A stretch of 64,000 nucleotides of DNA, taken from positions 62,001-126,000 of the forward strand of contig NZ_SRLB01000006.1 in NCBI RefSeq assembly GCF_004745635.1, in the 5' to 3' direction. This document shows positions 55,976-64,000 of the stretch, piece after piece. Below the pieces are notes generated by a model. It had not been told where the DNA came from and ran no database searches. It saw nothing but the letters and a program-made list of their open reading frames with translations. Made by a program: the position numbers and the translations under genes. This DNA is from Methylobacterium nonmethylotrophicum (GTDB lineage Bacteria > Pseudomonadota > Alphaproteobacteria > Rhizobiales > Beijerinckiaceae). Numbering within the stretch: the stretch's first letter is position 1; each line of letters begins with the position of its first letter.

Positions 55976-58900
55976 TCAAACCGTCTCGGACAGCCGTTCC
56001 GCGGTCGCGAGATCGATCGAGACGATCTGCGACACCCCCCGCTCGGCCATCGTCACGCCGAACAGGCGGTTCATCCGCGCCATCGTGATCGGGTTGTGGG
56101 TGATGACGATGAAGCGGGTGTCGGTGTCGCGCGCCATGGCGGCGAGGAGGTCGCAGTAGCGCTCGACATTGGCGTCGTCGAGGGGTGCATCGACCTCGTC
56201 GAGAACGCAGACCGGCGACGGGTTGGTGAGGAACACCGCGAAGATCAGGGCGGTCGCGGTGAGCGCCTGCTCGCCGCCGGAGAGCAGCGTCATGGTCTGG
56301 GGCTTCTTGCCCGGCGGCCGGGCCAGGATGTCGAGGCCGGCCTCCAGCGGGTCGTCGGAATCGACGAGGGTCAGCTCGGCGGTGCCGCCGCCGAACAGCG
56401 TCGTGAACAGCCGCTCGAAATGCCCGTTCACCGCCGTGAAGGCGGCGAGCAGGCGCTCGCGCCCCTCGCGGTTGAGGCCCTGGATCGCGCCGCGCAGGCG
56501 CCGGATCGCCTCGATCAGCTCGTCGCGTTCGCGGCCCAGCGCGTCGCGCCGCCCCTCCGTCTCGCGCAACTCCTCCTCGGCCCGCAGGTTGACGGCGCCG
56601 AGGCGGTCGCGATCGCCCCGCAGGCTCGCGACCTTCGCCTCGACGGCGCCCGCCTCCGGCAGGGGATCGCCGGGCGTCGCGCCGGCGAGCGCGGAGAGGC
56701 CCTCCGGATCGGTCTCAAGGGTGTCGGCGATCGCGCGGACGATCTCGGCGAGGCGCCGGGTCAGGGCCTCGTGGGCGGCCGCCGCCGCCGCCCGGGATTC
56801 GCGGGCCGCCGCGAGGGCGTCGAGGGCCCGGCGCGCCTGCGCCTCGGCCTCGGCCAGGGTCTGTTCACCCGCGACGAGGCGCCCGGCGGCCGTCGCCCGG
56901 GCGGCGCCGGCTTCCTCCGTGGCGGCGGTGAGCCGGCGGCGCTCCGCCGCGAAGGTCCCCGGGGCCTCCGCCAGCTCGGCCTGCTCCTCCTCGGCGGCGG
57001 CGAGCCGCTCCCCGAGCTCCTCGAGCACGGCCTCGGTCCGCTCGGCGCGCTCCTGCCAGCGCGCCCGGTCGGCGGCGAGCGCCGCACGGCGGGCCGCCGC
57101 CTCCTCGGCGGCGCGGATCAGCGACAGGCGGGCGGCCCGGGCCTCGGCGGCGGCGCGCCGGCGGGCCTCGGCCTCGGCCCGGGCGGTGTCGAGGCGGGCC
57201 GTCAGGTCGCCCGGCTCGTCGAGCGCCGCGAGCGCCTCCTCGGCGGCCTCGGCCCGGGCGGCCGCCTCCTCGGCCTCCGCGGCGATGCGCCCTTGCGCCT
57301 CGGCCAAGGCTTCCCGGCGGGCGGCGGTCTCGGCCTCCCGGCGCTCGGCACGGCTCAGGAGGTCGCGGGCATCGTCGAGGGTGCGGCGGGCGAGGCGGGC
57401 GCCGTCGAGGGCGCGGATCTCCGCTCCGGCGGCCTCCTGCGCCCGCGCCTGGAGCGTGTCGTGACTCTCCCGGGAGGCCTCCGCCTGCTCCCGGGCGAGC
57501 GCCGCTGCCTCGGCCAGGGACTCGAGCCGGTTGCGCTCGGAGAGCCGGCGCGCCGCCGGCCGCGGCGCCTCCGCGGCGGCGGTCAGCCCGTCCCAGCGAT
57601 AGAGGTCGCCGCGCCGGGTGACGAGGCGCTGGCCCGGACGCAGGCGCCCGCGCAGGGCGGCGGCCTCCTCCGGCGCCACGATACCGACCTGGCGCAGGCG
57701 CCGGGTGAGGGCCGGCGGGCCGGTCACCTGGTCGCTCAGCGGCCGCGCCGGCGCCGGCAGGCCTGGATCGGTGCCGGGATCGGGCAGGGGCGCCCAGTGG
57801 GTCGGCGCGTCCGGGTCGGTCGCGGCCTCGAGGTCGTCGCCGAAAGCCGCCGCCAGGGCCGCCTCGTAGCCCGGCGCGACGGCGAGCGCGTCGAGGACGG
57901 GGGGAAAGCGCGCCTCCGCCACCGGCGCCACCAGGCGGGCGAGGGTGCGCGCCTCGGCGTCGAGCCGCGCCGCCTCGCGCTCCGCCGCCGCCAGGACCGG
58001 CCGGTCCCGGACCTCGGCCTCCCGCGCTTCCGCGACGGCGTCGCGGGCGGCGCTTGCCGCCTCCTCGGCGGCCTCGGCCATCTCCCTGGCCTCCTCGAAG
58101 GCGGCACGCAGGGCGGAGACCCGTTCTGTCTCTGCCTTGCCCACGGCGCCGGCCTCGCGGGCGAGGCGGGCCTGCTCGGCGGCGAGGCGCCCGGCCCGGG
58201 CGCGCTCGTCGGCCGCCGCCCGGATCAGGGCGCTGCGGCGCGCCGCGTGCTCCGCCTGCGCGCCTTGCGCCGCGGCGAGCGCCGCCTCGGATGCGGCGAG
58301 GGCTCGCTCCGCCGCCGCGGCCGCTTCCTCCGCCTCGTCCCGCGCCGCCGTCCCGCCATCGGCGCCGGCGAGGGCGGCGGCCTCGCCGTCGAGGCGGTCC
58401 AGGGTCGTCCGCGCGTCGTCCCGGGAGGCGGCCTCGCGGGCGAGGTCGCGGCGCAGGTCGGCGACCCGGCGGCCGAGGTCGTGCAGGCGCTCGGCGTTGC
58501 GGCGCTCCTGCGCGTCGAGCTGCGCCGCCGCCAGGGTCAGGCGCTGCAGCCCGGCTGCCGCCGCGGCTTCCGCCTCGCGCAGGCGCGGCAGGGCGGCGGC
58601 GGCGAGTCCCTGCGCGGTCGCGGAATCGACCTGCTCGGCCTGCGCACCGGCCAGCCTCTCGAGGGCCTGCGCCAGGGCGGCCTCCGCCGCCGCGACCTCG
58701 CGGCGCGCGCCCGCATGCCCGATCAGCAGCAGCAGGGCCTCGTGCCGGCGGATCTCCGCGGCGATCGCCCGGTAGCGCTGGGCGGAGCGGGCCTGGCGGC
58801 GCAGCGAATCGACGCCGGCGGTGATCGCCGTCAGCACGTCCTCGACGCGCGCCAGGTTCTCCTCCGCCGCCTTCAGGCGCAGCTCCGCCTCGTGCCTTCG

Positions 58901-59425
58901 GGCGTGCAGGCCGCCGATGCCGGCGGCGTCCTCCAGGATGCGCCGGCGCGCCTGGGGCTTGGCGGCGATCAGCTCCGCCACCTGGCCCTGGCGCACCATG
59001 GCGGGGGAGCGCGCGCCGGTGGCCGCGTCGGCGAACATCAGCTGCACGTCGCGGGCCCGCACCTCGCGGCCGTTGACCCGGTAGGTCGAGCCCGCGCCCC
59101 GGTCGATGCGGCGCGAGACCTCCAGCATGTCGGCGGCGTTGAAGGCGGCGGGCGCGGTGCGGGCGCCGTTGTCGAGGCTGAGCGTCACCTCGGCATGGCT
59201 GCGCCCGGGCCGCCCGCCCGAGCCGGAGAAGATCACGTCGTCCATGCCGGAGGCCCGCATGCTCTTGTGCGAGCTCTCCCCCATCACCCAGCGCAGGGCC
59301 TCGACGAGGTTCGACTTGCCGCAGCCGTTCGGCCCGATCACCCCCGTCAGCCCCGGCTCGATCAGGAACTCGCTCGGCTCGACGAAGGTCTTGAAGCCGA
59401 CGATGCGCAGGCGCGTGAATTTCAT
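55976..59425 (-). CDS. smc: Chromosome segregation protein SMC
   Basis: This 1149-residue ATPase condenses and segregates the chromosome. The N-terminal Walker A is GVIGPNGCGKSNLVEALRW (about 29-47). Two long coiled coils (about 165-500 and 660-980), very rich in Ala, Glu and Arg, flank a hinge (about 510-640). The C-terminal signature and Walker B are LSGGEQALTATALIFAVF and PVCVLDEVDAPLDDANVERY. Length is normal for alphaproteobacteria. Neither scpA nor scpB is adjacent; the dsbA gene is upstream, as in many Hyphomicrobiales. Confidence 0.96.
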   Translation of the reverse strand: MKFTRLRIVGFKTFVEPSEFLIEPGLTGVIGPNGCGKSNLVEALRWVMGESSHKSMRASGMDDVIFSGSGGRPGRSHAEVTLSLDNGARTAPAAFNAADMLEVSRRIDRGAGSTYRVNGREVRARDVQLMFADAATGARSPAMVRQGQVAELIAAKPQARRRILEDAAGIGGLHARRHEAELRLKAAEENLARVEDVLTAITAGVDSLRRQARSAQRYRAIAAEIRRHEALLLLIGHAGARREVAAAEAALAQALERLAGAQAEQVDSATAQGLAAAALPRLREAEAAAAAGLQRLTLAAAQLDAQERRNAERLHDLGRRVADLRRDLAREAASRDDARTTLDRLDGEAAALAGADGGTAARDEAEEAAAAAERALAASEAALAAAQGAQAEHAARRSALIRAAADERARAGRLAAEQARLAREAGAVGKAETERVSALRAAFEEAREMAEAAEEAASAARDAVAEAREAEVRDRPVLAAAEREAARLDAEARTLARLVAPVAEARFPPVLDALAVAPGYEAALAAAFGDDLEAATDPDAPTHWAPLPDPGTDPGLPAPARPLSDQVTGPPALTRRLRQVGIVAPEEAAALRGRLRPGQRLVTRRGDLYRWDGLTAAAEAPRPAARRLSERNRLESLAEAAALAREQAEASRESHDTLQARAQEAAGAEIRALDGARLARRTLDDARDLLSRAERREAETAARREALAEAQGRIAAEAEEAAARAEAAEEALAALDEPGDLTARLDTARAEAEARRRAAAEARAARLSLIRAAEEAAARRAALAADRARWQERAERTEAVLEELGERLAAAEEEQAELAEAPGTFAAERRRLTAATEEAGAARATAAGRLVAGEQTLAEAEAQARRALDALAAARESRAAAAAAHEALTRRLAEIVRAIADTLETDPEGLSALAGATPGDPLPEAGAVEAKVASLRGDRDRLGAVNLRAEEELRETEGRRDALGRERDELIEAIRRLRGAIQGLNREGRERLLAAFTAVNGHFERLFTTLFGGGTAELTLVDSDDPLEAGLDILARPPGKKPQTMTLLSGGEQALTATALIFAVFLTNPSPVCVLDEVDAPLDDANVERYCDLLAAMARDTDTRFIVITHNPITMARMNRLFGVTMAERGVSQIVSIDLATAERLSETV

Positions 59426-59487
59426 GAGGAGGCGCGGTGCGCGGGGTCGGGATGCGGATTTGCGCCGGGTCCGAAGCGCGGCGCACT

Positions 59488-59640
59488 TCCCCTCTCCCGA
59501 GTGGGAGAGGGGTTAGGGGTGAGGGTGGCGACGTTTCAGGATCAAGCGCTGAGCATTGAGCTGCCAGCACGACGTTCCCGGCCTGACTCAGGACCGTAGC
59601 ACCCTCACCCCTACCCCTCTCCCACTCGGGAGAGGGGATC
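59488..59640. repeat. Family A palindromic intergenic element, copy 2 (compact)
   Basis: The outer arms are CCCTCTCCCGAGTGGGAGAGGG and CCCTCTCCCACTCGGGAGAGGG, inner arms GGTTAGGGGTGAGGGTG and CACCCTCACCCCTACCC. The centre GCCTGACTCAGGACCGTAGCACC is close to copy 1. The element is an inverted repeat of about 153 bp between smc and the DsbA-like gene. Confidence 0.8.
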
Positions 59641-59680
59641 CCGCGGTCAATTTGGTAGGGTTCGTTCGGGCAGGAGCGGT

Positions 59681-60325
59681 TTACGCCCCCACGATCGGCT
59701 TGATCACCTTCTCCATGCCGTCGATCGACATCTCGCCCTGGTACTTCTGGCCGTTGATGAAGAAGGTCGGCGTGGCGTTGACCTTGAGGGTCGTCATCGC
59801 GCGCTCCTTCACGGCATTGACCGCGTCGTAGAGCTTCTGGTCCTTCAGGGTCGCCTCGAACTTCTCTTTCGAGAAGCCGGCCTGGCGCATCATCTGCTCG
59901 AGGGCGTCGAGGGGCTTGGGGACGAAGGCCCAGTTCGGCTGCTGGTCGAACAGCATGTCGGTGATCGGGTAGTAGCGCGCCGCGTTGTCGGACCGCGCCA
60001 GCATGAAGGCCGCGGTGGCGAGCGGATCGAGGGGGAACTCGCGCAGGGTGAAGCGGACCTTGCCGGTATCGATCCAGCGCTCCTTGAGCGCCGGCCAGGT
60101 CGACTTGTGGAAGGCGGCGCAGTGCGAGCAGGTCATCGAGGCGTATTCGATGATGGTGCAGCGGGCATTGTCCGGGCCGAGCCAGACGTCGCCGAGGGGG
60201 CCGGGCTGCATGATGCCGTCGACCACAGGGCCCTGTGCGAGGGCGGAGAGCGGCAGGACCGGCGCGAGCAAAGCCGCGCCGAGGGCCGAGCCGGTGAGTG
60301 TCAGGGCCTCGCGACGGGTGAGCAT
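59681..60325 (-). CDS. DsbA-like periplasmic thiol:disulfide oxidoreductase
   Basis: The 214-residue thioredoxin-fold protein has an N-terminal Tat/Sec-type signal (MLTRREALTLTGSALGAALL). The redox motif CSHC lies in ASMTCSHCAAFHKSTWP (about 76-79), with the cis-Pro loop KVNATPTFFINGQKYQGEM. It would introduce or rearrange disulfides in exported proteins. The ATG at 60325 places the signal correctly. It lies between the DciA-like gene and smc, an order common in Hyphomicrobiales. Confidence 0.9.
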   Translation of the reverse strand: MLTRREALTLTGSALGAALLAPVLPLSALAQGPVVDGIMQPGPLGDVWLGPDNARCTIIEYASMTCSHCAAFHKSTWPALKERWIDTGKVRFTLREFPLDPLATAAFMLARSDNAARYYPITDMLFDQQPNWAFVPKPLDALEQMMRQAGFSKEKFEATLKDQKLYDAVNAVKERAMTTLKVNATPTFFINGQKYQGEMSIDGMEKVIKPIVGA

Positions 60326-60542
60326 GGCAGGCGTCCTCGTAAGGCGGTTGCGGGAGGGTCCGCGATCGTCAGTGCGGTAGAATCCCGGCCGCCTCGTGGC
60401 AAGCATCCGGCGCATCAACAGCCCGCGACGCTTCTTCCTGGGTGCCGCCGCGTGACGCGGCGGCGTCCGGCACACACGTGCCGGCGCCCGGTCGGGCTTG
60501 CCGCGGGCTGCACGCCCGCGGAATGCGGAAGGGGTGTCGTGC

Positions 60543-61028
60543 TCAGCGCGGGCGCTGCGCCCCCAGCACCGCGAGGCCGAGGCGGTCGAGGGCGTCGCGG
60601 AGCGCCGCCTCGCTCACGGTGGAGACGGCGAGCGCGACCTCGCCGCGGCGGACCGGGTCGAGGGGCGGGGGGGCGGGGCTGCGGCGGCGGGCCTGCGCCA
60701 CCCGGTCCTGGCGCAGGCGGATCCGGCCGACGCAGGCCCAGCCGTAATGGCGGTTGATCCGCTCGATCACCAGCGGCACGAGATGCTGCAATTCGAGGGC
60801 GAAGGCGCCCTCGACCCGCACCGTCAGGGTGCCGGGCTCGGGCCGCTCGCGCGTGCCGCCGCGCCGGCGCGGCCATTCGAGCTTCTCCGGCTGGCAGGCC
60901 CGGGCCAGGCGCTCGCCGACGATCTCGGCCCAGGAGGCCAGGATGTCGGTCGAGGCGAAGCCCTGCGCCGCGAAGACGGGGCCGAGGGACCGCTCGATCA
61001 GCTCGCTCAAGGGTTTGGGCCGCGCCAT
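60543..61028 (-). CDS. DUF721 protein, DciA-like
   Basis: The 161-residue protein has the DUF721 core with LASWAEIVGERLARACQPEKL (about 30-50), TLTVRVEGAFALELQHL (about 67-83), and HYGWACVGRIRLRQ (about 93-106). DciA-type DUF721 proteins load the replicative helicase; whether this alphaproteobacterial member does is inferred. The ATG at 61028 is chosen by family start. Two GC-rich hairpins lie between it and the downstream dsbA gene. Confidence 0.83.
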   Translation of the reverse strand: MARPKPLSELIERSLGPVFAAQGFASTDILASWAEIVGERLARACQPEKLEWPRRRGGTRERPEPGTLTVRVEGAFALELQHLVPLVIERINRHYGWACVGRIRLRQDRVAQARRRSPAPPPLDPVRRGEVALAVSTVSEAALRDALDRLGLAVLGAQRPR

Positions 61029-61224
61029 CGCCCGTCCGTCCTGACACAATCGCCGCCCTCGGCGTGAAGCCCCGAGAGATAGAGCCGTCCCGTGAGGGAA
61101 GACTTAACCCTCCGCCGCGGGGCCGCCAGAGCCTGTTCCCGGCGGTGGATGCGGGGGCTCCGACCCGGCATCCTGCCCGAAATCCCGCTCCCGCCGCGGC
61201 GGAAAACCGGGTAAGGCGGACCGC

Positions 61225-62457
61225 ATGGTAGCGCCCGCCGCGTCGCACTCAAGGCCGGATGCCGCCGACCTCCTGGTCTGGTACGACCGCCATCGCCGCG
61301 CGCTGCCCTGGCGCGCGCTGCCCGGCGTCGCGCCCGACCCGTACCGGGTCTGGCTCTCCGAGATCATGCTGCAGCAGACCACCGTCGCTGCGGTCAAGCC
61401 CTACTTCGCCCGCTTCCTGGAACGATTCCCCACCGTCGAGGCCCTGGCGGCGGCGGCGGAGGAGACGGTGATGAGCGCCTGGGCGGGCCTCGGCTACTAT
61501 TCCCGCGCCCGCAACCTGCACGCCTGCGCGAAGGCGGTGGCGGCGGCCGGCGGCTTTCCCGACACGGTCGAGGGCTTGCGCAAGCTGCCCGGCATCGGCG
61601 CCTACACGGCGGGCGCCATCGCGGCGATCGCCTTCGACCGGCCGGCGGCGGCGGTGGACGGCAACGTCGAGCGGGTGGTGTCGCGGCTCTACGCGGTCGA
61701 GACGCCGATCCCGGCGGCGCGGCCCGAGATCCGCCGCCTCGCGGAGGCCCTGGTGCCGCAGGAGCGGCCGGGCGACTTCGCGCAGGCGGTGATGGATCTC
61801 GGCGCGACGCTCTGCACGCCGAAGCGGCCGGCCTGCGCGCTCTGCCCCTGGATGCGGCCCTGCCGCGCCCGGGCCGAGGGGCTGCAGGAGACCTTTCCGC
61901 GCAAGGTGAAGAAGGCGGCGGGGCAGCTGCGCCGCGGCGCCGCCTTCGTGGTGCTGCGGGCGGGCGACGACGCGATCCTACTGCGCACCCGGCCGTCGGA
62001 GGGGCTGCTCGGTGCCATGGCCGAGCCGCCGACGAGCGAGTGGCGCGCCGATTACGACCCGGCCCAGGCCCTCCTCGACGCGCCCCTCGACGCCCGCTGG
62101 AAGCGCCTGCCCGGCACCGTGCGCCACGTCTTCACCCACTTCCCGCTGGAGCTGACGGTCTTCCTCGCCCGGGTCGCGGCCGGCACGCCGGCGCCGGAGG
62201 GCATGCGCTTCACCCCGCGCGCCGGCTTGGAGGCCGAGCCGCTGCCCGGCGCGATGAAGAAGGTGCTGGCTCACGCCCTCGAGCAGAAGCTCGCGGCGCC
62301 GCCTCTCGCCCCGGCGCCCGCGACGGAGCCCGACCTCGGGACGCTCCCCGAGCCCGAGCCGCCGCCGCGGCGGGCGCCGCTGCCGAAGGTGCTGTCGCGC
62401 CGCCCGGCCGCGGCCGCTCCGGTGGTCAAGACGCGGGGACGGCCGAAGGGGCGTTGA
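61225..62457 (+). CDS. mutY: A/G-specific adenine DNA glycosylase MutY
   Basis: MutY removes adenine mispaired with 8-oxoguanine. The 410-residue protein has catalytic Glu in SEIMLQQTTVAAVKPYF, helix-hairpin-helix LRKLPGIGAYTAGAIAAIA, and catalytic Asp in AVDGNVERV. The 4Fe-4S cluster Cys pattern C-X6-C-X2-C-X5-C is CTPKRPACALCPWMRPC. The C-terminal NUDIX-like domain (about 230-355) recognises 8-oxoguanine, then a Pro/Ala-rich basic tail follows. Confidence 0.95.
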   Translation: MVAPAASHSRPDAADLLVWYDRHRRALPWRALPGVAPDPYRVWLSEIMLQQTTVAAVKPYFARFLERFPTVEALAAAAEETVMSAWAGLGYYSRARNLHACAKAVAAAGGFPDTVEGLRKLPGIGAYTAGAIAAIAFDRPAAAVDGNVERVVSRLYAVETPIPAARPEIRRLAEALVPQERPGDFAQAVMDLGATLCTPKRPACALCPWMRPCRARAEGLQETFPRKVKKAAGQLRRGAAFVVLRAGDDAILLRTRPSEGLLGAMAEPPTSEWRADYDPAQALLDAPLDARWKRLPGTVRHVFTHFPLELTVFLARVAAGTPAPEGMRFTPRAGLEAEPLPGAMKKVLAHALEQKLAAPPLAPAPATEPDLGTLPEPEPPPRRAPLPKVLSRRPAAAAPVVKTRGRPKGR

Positions 62458-62463
62458 CGGTCC

Positions 62464-63069
62464 TCACGTCCCGGCGGCGAGCCAGTTCCTGAAGCGGCGG
62501 GCGAAGTCGTTGGCGGCGCGGTCGAACAGGTCGTCGAAGCCGCCGGCCGTCAACGCGCCGTCGACGACCACGCCGAGCACGCCCTGGCCGGCCGGCTGCA
62601 TGCCCTGGTCCCCCGAATAGGCCGTCAGGATCGCGCCGGTGCGGGGATCGACGATGTCGATGTTGGCGCGGATCATCGGCGCGCCGCCGATGATGATGCG
62701 GCGCACCGCCGACGGGATGTCGGCCGCCACCAGGGTGACGACGAGCCGGGCCGGCCGCGCGCCCTCGGGCCGGCTAGCCAGCGCCCGCTCCAGGGCCGCC
62801 TTGAGGCGCTGCCCCGCCATGCCGCGGATGAAGTCCTGCGCCTCGGGCGTCCGGACCAGAGCCGGATCGGTCTGCGGCAGGTTGCGGCTCTGCAGGTAGG
62901 CGGCCTCGGCGTCGCCCCAGTTCACCGCCGCCCCGCCGGTCCGGACCTCGATGCCGGTGAAGCGCAGCTGCGCGGTATCGGCCAGCGAGAGGCGGTTGGG
63001 CGCCACCGTGTTGCACGCCGCCACGCTCAGGGCGGCCAGCACGGCGAGCACCCAGGACCATCGACCCAT
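62464..63069 (-). CDS. Exported lipoprotein of unknown function
   Basis: The 201-residue protein has a lipoprotein signal (MGRWSWVLAVLAALSVAAC, lipobox VAAC). A soluble domain with several beta strands (RLVVTLVAADIPS, MIRANIDIVDPRTGAILTAY) ends in a helical region. The ATG at 63069 matches the signal; the frame is open upstream. It is convergent with mutY, with only six bases between stops, and lies downstream of ccrM. I do not recognise the family. Confidence 0.75.
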   Translation of the reverse strand: MGRWSWVLAVLAALSVAACNTVAPNRLSLADTAQLRFTGIEVRTGGAAVNWGDAEAAYLQSRNLPQTDPALVRTPEAQDFIRGMAGQRLKAALERALASRPEGARPARLVVTLVAADIPSAVRRIIIGGAPMIRANIDIVDPRTGAILTAYSGDQGMQPAGQGVLGVVVDGALTAGGFDDLFDRAANDFARRFRNWLAAGT

Positions 63070-63175
63070 CGTCAAAACCTCCCGCCCTCGCGCCGCCTTG
63101 AGCGGACGCGGAGGACGGGCAATGTCTGACGTAAGGTCAATCGGCAAGCCGAGCGTTTCGCCTGTGTCAACGGCA

Positions 63176-63209
63176 GACGAGCCTGTGGCCGCCGGGCCAC
63201 AGGCTCGTC
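63176..63209 (-). terminator. Strong hairpin after ccrM
   Basis: GACGAGCCTGTGGCC - gccg - GGCCACAGGCTCGTC is a 15-bp perfect stem with a 4-base loop, 17 bp beyond the ccrM stop. There is no T run, but the stem is very stable. It probably separates ccrM from the lipoprotein gene. Confidence 0.65.
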
Positions 63210-63225
63210 CGTCAGGCCAGGACGC

Positions 63226-64000
<775 letters not shown>

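Noticed and set aside
56096..59599. Very long open frame on the plus strand opposite smc
   Set aside because: The product is low-complexity Arg/Gly/Leu sequence; the minus strand encodes an intact SMC with Walker motifs.

Overview
The window looks like a chromosomal segment of a very GC-rich alphaproteobacterium, most likely Methylobacterium or a close relative in the Hyphomicrobiales. The signs are the base composition, a formaldehyde-activating-enzyme (Fae) homologue, the split F0 subunits b and b', a CcrM-type cell-cycle methyltransferase, the MarR-type regulator LdtR beside a small membrane protein, and an Mg-type HemB. No rRNA, tRNA, phage, insertion sequence or CRISPR array was seen. 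Almost everything is housekeeping or ordinary metabolism; the unusual material is a Fae paralogue, a few non-coding repeat families and one base-composition outlier.

Left part (1-16 kb): a Fae-like protein lacking the family's catalytic His, a secreted collagen-like protein, a HI0933-type flavoprotein, a TerC-type membrane protein, a SorAB-like periplasmic sulfite dehydrogenase with its cytochrome c, a peptidoglycan amidase with a J-domain protein, an orphan UreE with a long His-rich tail, a chemotaxis receptor, tRNA-dihydrouridine synthase DusA, glycogen debranching enzyme GlgX and a guanine-type deaminase.

Middle part (16-43 kb): an acetate module (acs, then a DUF485 protein and actP), an acyl-CoA ligase, a LysR regulator beside trxB, an ELM1-like protein with folC, two Lrp-type regulators (one divergent from putA), a lower-GC DJ-1/PfpI gene, a GH13 alpha-glucosidase, a TerB-like protein, cysK divergent from a type II NADH dehydrogenase, and a beta-barrel outer membrane protein. 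Two families of non-coding inverted-repeat elements (A at 16.3 and 59.5 kb; B at 37.8 and 41.2 kb) sit between genes here.

Right part (43-64 kb): glyA-nrdR-ribD-ribE (serine/C1 metabolism, ribonucleotide reductase control, riboflavin), ilvA, hemB with a small lipoprotein, a 3-hydroxyisobutyryl-CoA hydrolase-like crotonase with a DUF6163-type protein and ldtR, the F0 ATP synthase operon atpI-atpB-atpE-atpF'-atpF with a good sigma70 promoter and an intrinsic terminator, then smc, a DsbA-like oxidoreductase, a DciA-like protein, mutY, a lipoprotein and the 3' part of ccrM, which runs off the right edge. No clearly new multi-gene system is visible; the best leads are the structured repeats and the Fae paralogue.
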